Shown here: piece by piece, positions 12,941-15,078 of the stretch
Layout: each line of letters starts with the position of its first letter
Position numbering within the stretch: position 1 is the first letter of the stretch
Assembly (NCBI GenBank): GCA_025922995.1
Contig: JAICGT010000005.1
Span: forward strand, 1-15,078
Reading direction: 5' to 3'
DNA from: Fimbriimonadales bacterium
GTDB taxonomy: Bacteria > Armatimonadota > Fimbriimonadia > Fimbriimonadales > ATM1
DNA: 15,078 bases
Position numbers and translations under genes: made by a program
The notes under the pieces: generated by a model
Databases searched by the model: none
Told to the model about the DNA's origin: nothing
Seen by the model: only the letters and a program-made list of their open reading frames with translations

Positions 12941-15078
12941 CTAGGATACGTATTCCATGACAACCTCGACCGGCAGCCACTCGTCGCCGAATTTCCGCAC
13001 GACAACGCGATATCCCGAGCCGTTGAGGCCCCCATAATAAGTACTAATTAGCACCGTGGCCTCGGTGCGGTCGCTATTCCATTTTATGACGCGGTCCTCC
13101 CATGGCAGGCTTTCCTGACGGCTGTGCTCGCTGAACCCGATAAACGCGACGCCCTGTTCGTAGTACCATTGTAACGGGTGAGCCCATCGCTCCTGATCCG
13201 TCCAGGCAACCGGGCCGCCCCAACCCACCATTTCAAACGGCTTCATCCCTTTTGGCGCCGAGAAAATGGCCGCGCCTTCGTAACCGAAGCTGTGATACTT
13301 TGCCTCGAAGGCCGCCGCTAAGGCTTTCTCGGCATCGGAGAGTTCGCGTTTGGGCGCATTCGGCCACGGGTCGGTTTCGTCGCCGACCCCATCCCCATCG
13401 GTGTCCTTTTCAGAAGGGTTCGTACCCAGCCTCTTCTCCACAAGGTCGGTTAGGCCGTCGCCATCCGTGTCCTTTCGGATCGACTCATCTGCGAGCAGCA
13501 AGGGAAGCCAATCCGACTTAACGAGTTCCGCACCGGTTTTGCCGGCAACCGTCGGCTCGGTAACCTTTGGTTCCACCCATTCGCTGATGCCGTCCGTCGT
13601 GACTCCGAGGAACACAAAGTCGGTCCAAACATCGGCCTGTTTCTTCGCGAGCCACAAGTCACTTCTGCTACCCAGAATCCCGATTTGCAACAGCCCCCAA
13701 GTAGCCCCGTCTGCCGCTTTGCTCTCATGGACGACCCGGGACGTTGGGTTCTGCGCATTGAAACCTGCAGCGGCCCTTTCTGCTAGAGTGCGAAGCGGCT
13801 TCCAGGCGCGTCTCTGCTCGAGTACCGCTTTGACGCCCTCTTCGCCTCCAGTGCCCGCCAGGTGTGTGTAAGCTTCGTAGCGCATGACTTCATCGGCTTT
13901 AGGATCGCGAAGCACTTTAAGCATGAACGCGACGGCGCGCGGATCGCGGGATCGAACGATGTAGTTTCTTGCAACGTAGCTGGTAGATTCGTACATCTCG
14001 AAGCCCGGCGTTTTTGCATTCTCTAACTCACGAAGAAAGTAAGGTGTCACGTCGTCTGGATTGCCTTTCTGGGCGAGAAGGGATAACAACAGCGGCTTGG
14101 CTGTCGGATGGGATCCGGGGGCTTCGATCGCCTTCATAATATCCGCTGCCCGGCGTGCCGTTGTCACAAGTTTAAGCAGGTCTCCTAAATCGTGATATCT
14201 GCTGTAAAGTGGATACGTATCTTCTGATTCATGATCCGCCGCATCGTATTTGGCGCACGTCGCCAGATACTCTTTGAGCAGTGGCGGAAAGGCGTCATCT
14301 CCCAACGCGACCAGACGACGCTTATCCGCGTCATCCAACTCATCGTATCTCGCAACCATGTCCTCCGCTAATTTGGCGCGCGCTTCCCCGGTGGGCAACG
14401 GATCTTCCTCGCCGTGCTCGTAGCGCAGCAATCGATCGCCATCGAAGCAAACGATCGTCTTGCCATCCGACCAAACTGGATGCGGCAAGCCCTCGTCGTC
14501 CTTGCCCTGCCACGTTACTTTGCCGGATTTATCCAGAATGACCGACTTGTCCATTCCCCTGACATAGAGGGTGTCGCCAACAACTGAGACAAATTGCGCA
14601 CCGCCTGCCCACTCGGGCGATCCCACGGGAACCGACCATTTGACTTCGCCCGTTTTTGGGGCCACGCCATTGACCGCGCCGCCGTCGAGCATGACGAACA
14701 AGCCTTGGAACACGACTCCGCCGTCGGAGTAACTGTCATTTACCTTCCGCCAAAGTTCCTTGCCCGTCGAAATCTCTCTGGCAACCGCGCCCTCGCCGGA
14801 AGGCACAAGCGCAATTCCGTCCTGTACCAGATACGCATCGCCAAACATATACGTCGGGCTTTCGGTCCAATGCTTTCTACCCGTTGCGGCATCCAGACAG
14901 AAAGTTGTGGTGCTCGAATTCACGAGCAAGAAACTGCCATGAAGGCCAAGGGCATCGATTCCGCTGATATCCTGTTCGGGCGCGGGAAAGTCGAACGTCC
15001 ACTTCGCCGCCCGTGTCTTGACGTCGATTGCCGAAATCGACCGTGGCTTCATGTCCGCGAAAACTGTGTTTGAGGTTG
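12941..15078 (-). CDS. PQQ-like beta-propeller / HEAT-like / thrombospondin type 3 repeat protein, 5' end outside window
   Basis: Open to the right edge. The ATG at 15052 is internal, because upstream codons (NTVFAD) complete a propeller blade. Numbering is from that Met (703 aa). Residues 1-215 form PQQ/BamB-type blades with repeated AxDxxTxxxxW-like units (SAIDVKTRAAKWTF, FCLDAATGRKHW, AREISTGKELW, VAPKTGEVKW). Residues 225-430 are alpha-helical with HEAT-like spacing (RDPRAVAFMLKVLRDPKADEV, YEAYTHLAGTGGEEGVKAVL). Residues 440-520 are mixed. Two calcium-binding TSP3-type motifs follow, DTDGDGLTD (528-536) and DTDGDGVGDETDP (550-562). The C-terminal domain (580-703) is Trp/Tyr-rich and unassigned. 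It is probably exported, since TSP3 motifs need extracellular calcium, but the N-terminal signal lies outside the window. No enzymatic residues are recognised; a binding or scaffold role is inferred. The stop is TAG. Confidence 0.9.
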   Translation of the reverse strand, partial: TSNTVFADMKPRSISAIDVKTRAAKWTFDFPAPEQDISGIDALGLHGSFLLVNSSTTTFCLDAATGRKHWTESPTYMFGDAYLVQDGIALVPSGEGAVAREISTGKELWRKVNDSYSDGGVVFQGLFVMLDGGAVNGVAPKTGEVKWSVPVGSPEWAGGAQFVSVVGDTLYVRGMDKSVILDKSGKVTWQGKDDEGLPHPVWSDGKTIVCFDGDRLLRYEHGEEDPLPTGEARAKLAEDMVARYDELDDADKRRLVALGDDAFPPLLKEYLATCAKYDAADHESEDTYPLYSRYHDLGDLLKLVTTARRAADIMKAIEAPGSHPTAKPLLLSLLAQKGNPDDVTPYFLRELENAKTPGFEMYESTSYVARNYIVRSRDPRAVAFMLKVLRDPKADEVMRYEAYTHLAGTGGEEGVKAVLEQRRAWKPLRTLAERAAAGFNAQNPTSRVVHESKAADGATWGLLQIGILGSRSDLWLAKKQADVWTDFVFLGVTTDGISEWVEPKVTEPTVAGKTGAELVKSDWLPLLLADESIRKDTDGDGLTDLVEKRLGTNPSEKDTDGDGVGDETDPWPNAPKRELSDAEKALAAAFEAKYHSFGYEGAAIFSAPKGMKPFEMVGWGGPVAWTDQERWAHPLQWYYEQGVAFIGFSEHSRQESLPWEDRVIKWNSDRTEATVLISTYYGGLNGSGYRVVVRKFGDEWLPVEVVMEYVS

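Overview
The window is chromosomal bacterial DNA of moderately high GC. It is densely packed with ordinary-looking coding genes and shows no rRNA, tRNA, CRISPR array, transposase or phage gene. A short-tailed PEP-CTERM surface protein, a VIT/VWA protein, a lipoprotein and a di-haem periplasmic cytochrome point to a diderm-type environmental bacterium. The overall style (PEP-CTERM plus VIT/VWA, few Shine-Dalgarno sites, a possible leaderless start) would fit Armatimonadota/Fimbriimonadia, but that is an impression and not a demonstrated placement.

Layout. At the left edge, on the plus strand, lie the 3' part of an M20 (peptidase T-like) metallopeptidase and, overlapping it by ATGA, a DUF192 lipoprotein. 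They converge on, and overlap by 9 nt, a minus-strand run of five genes that reads from 6770 down to 1005: M42 aminopeptidase, a small single-pass membrane protein with a pseudopilin-like look (ATGA overlap), a DedA-family membrane protein, SbcD and SbcC (20-nt overlap). SbcCD is the Mre11-Rad50 nuclease. Its SbcC is short (799 aa) and carries a zinc hook at its exact centre.

Next, still on the minus strand, is a di-haem cytochrome c peroxidase-like gene. Its reading frame is cut by a TAG exactly where the conserved C-terminal helix should begin. The missing 30 residues follow in the same frame and end at a second TAG. This is the most notable observation in the window. Then come a PEP-CTERM protein followed by a strong hairpin terminator, and a secreted VIT-VWA protein with an intact MIDAS.

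A divergent intergenic region separates the VIT-VWA gene from a plus-strand VOC-family protein, which has a -10-like TACAAT almost touching its ATG (a possible leaderless transcript). A 14-bp perfect hairpin lies between this gene and the converging minus-strand block. That block holds two small conserved but uncharacterised proteins and, running off the right edge, a multidomain protein: PQQ-type beta-propeller, alpha-helical HEAT-like segment, two calcium-binding thrombospondin-type-3 motifs and an unassigned C-terminal domain.

No coherent new multi-gene system could be demonstrated. The items worth checking are the amber-interrupted cytochrome, the SbcD active-site variant, the membrane protein inside the peptidase/DedA/SbcCD run, the unusual domain fusion at the right edge, and the absence of TAA among the stop codons.
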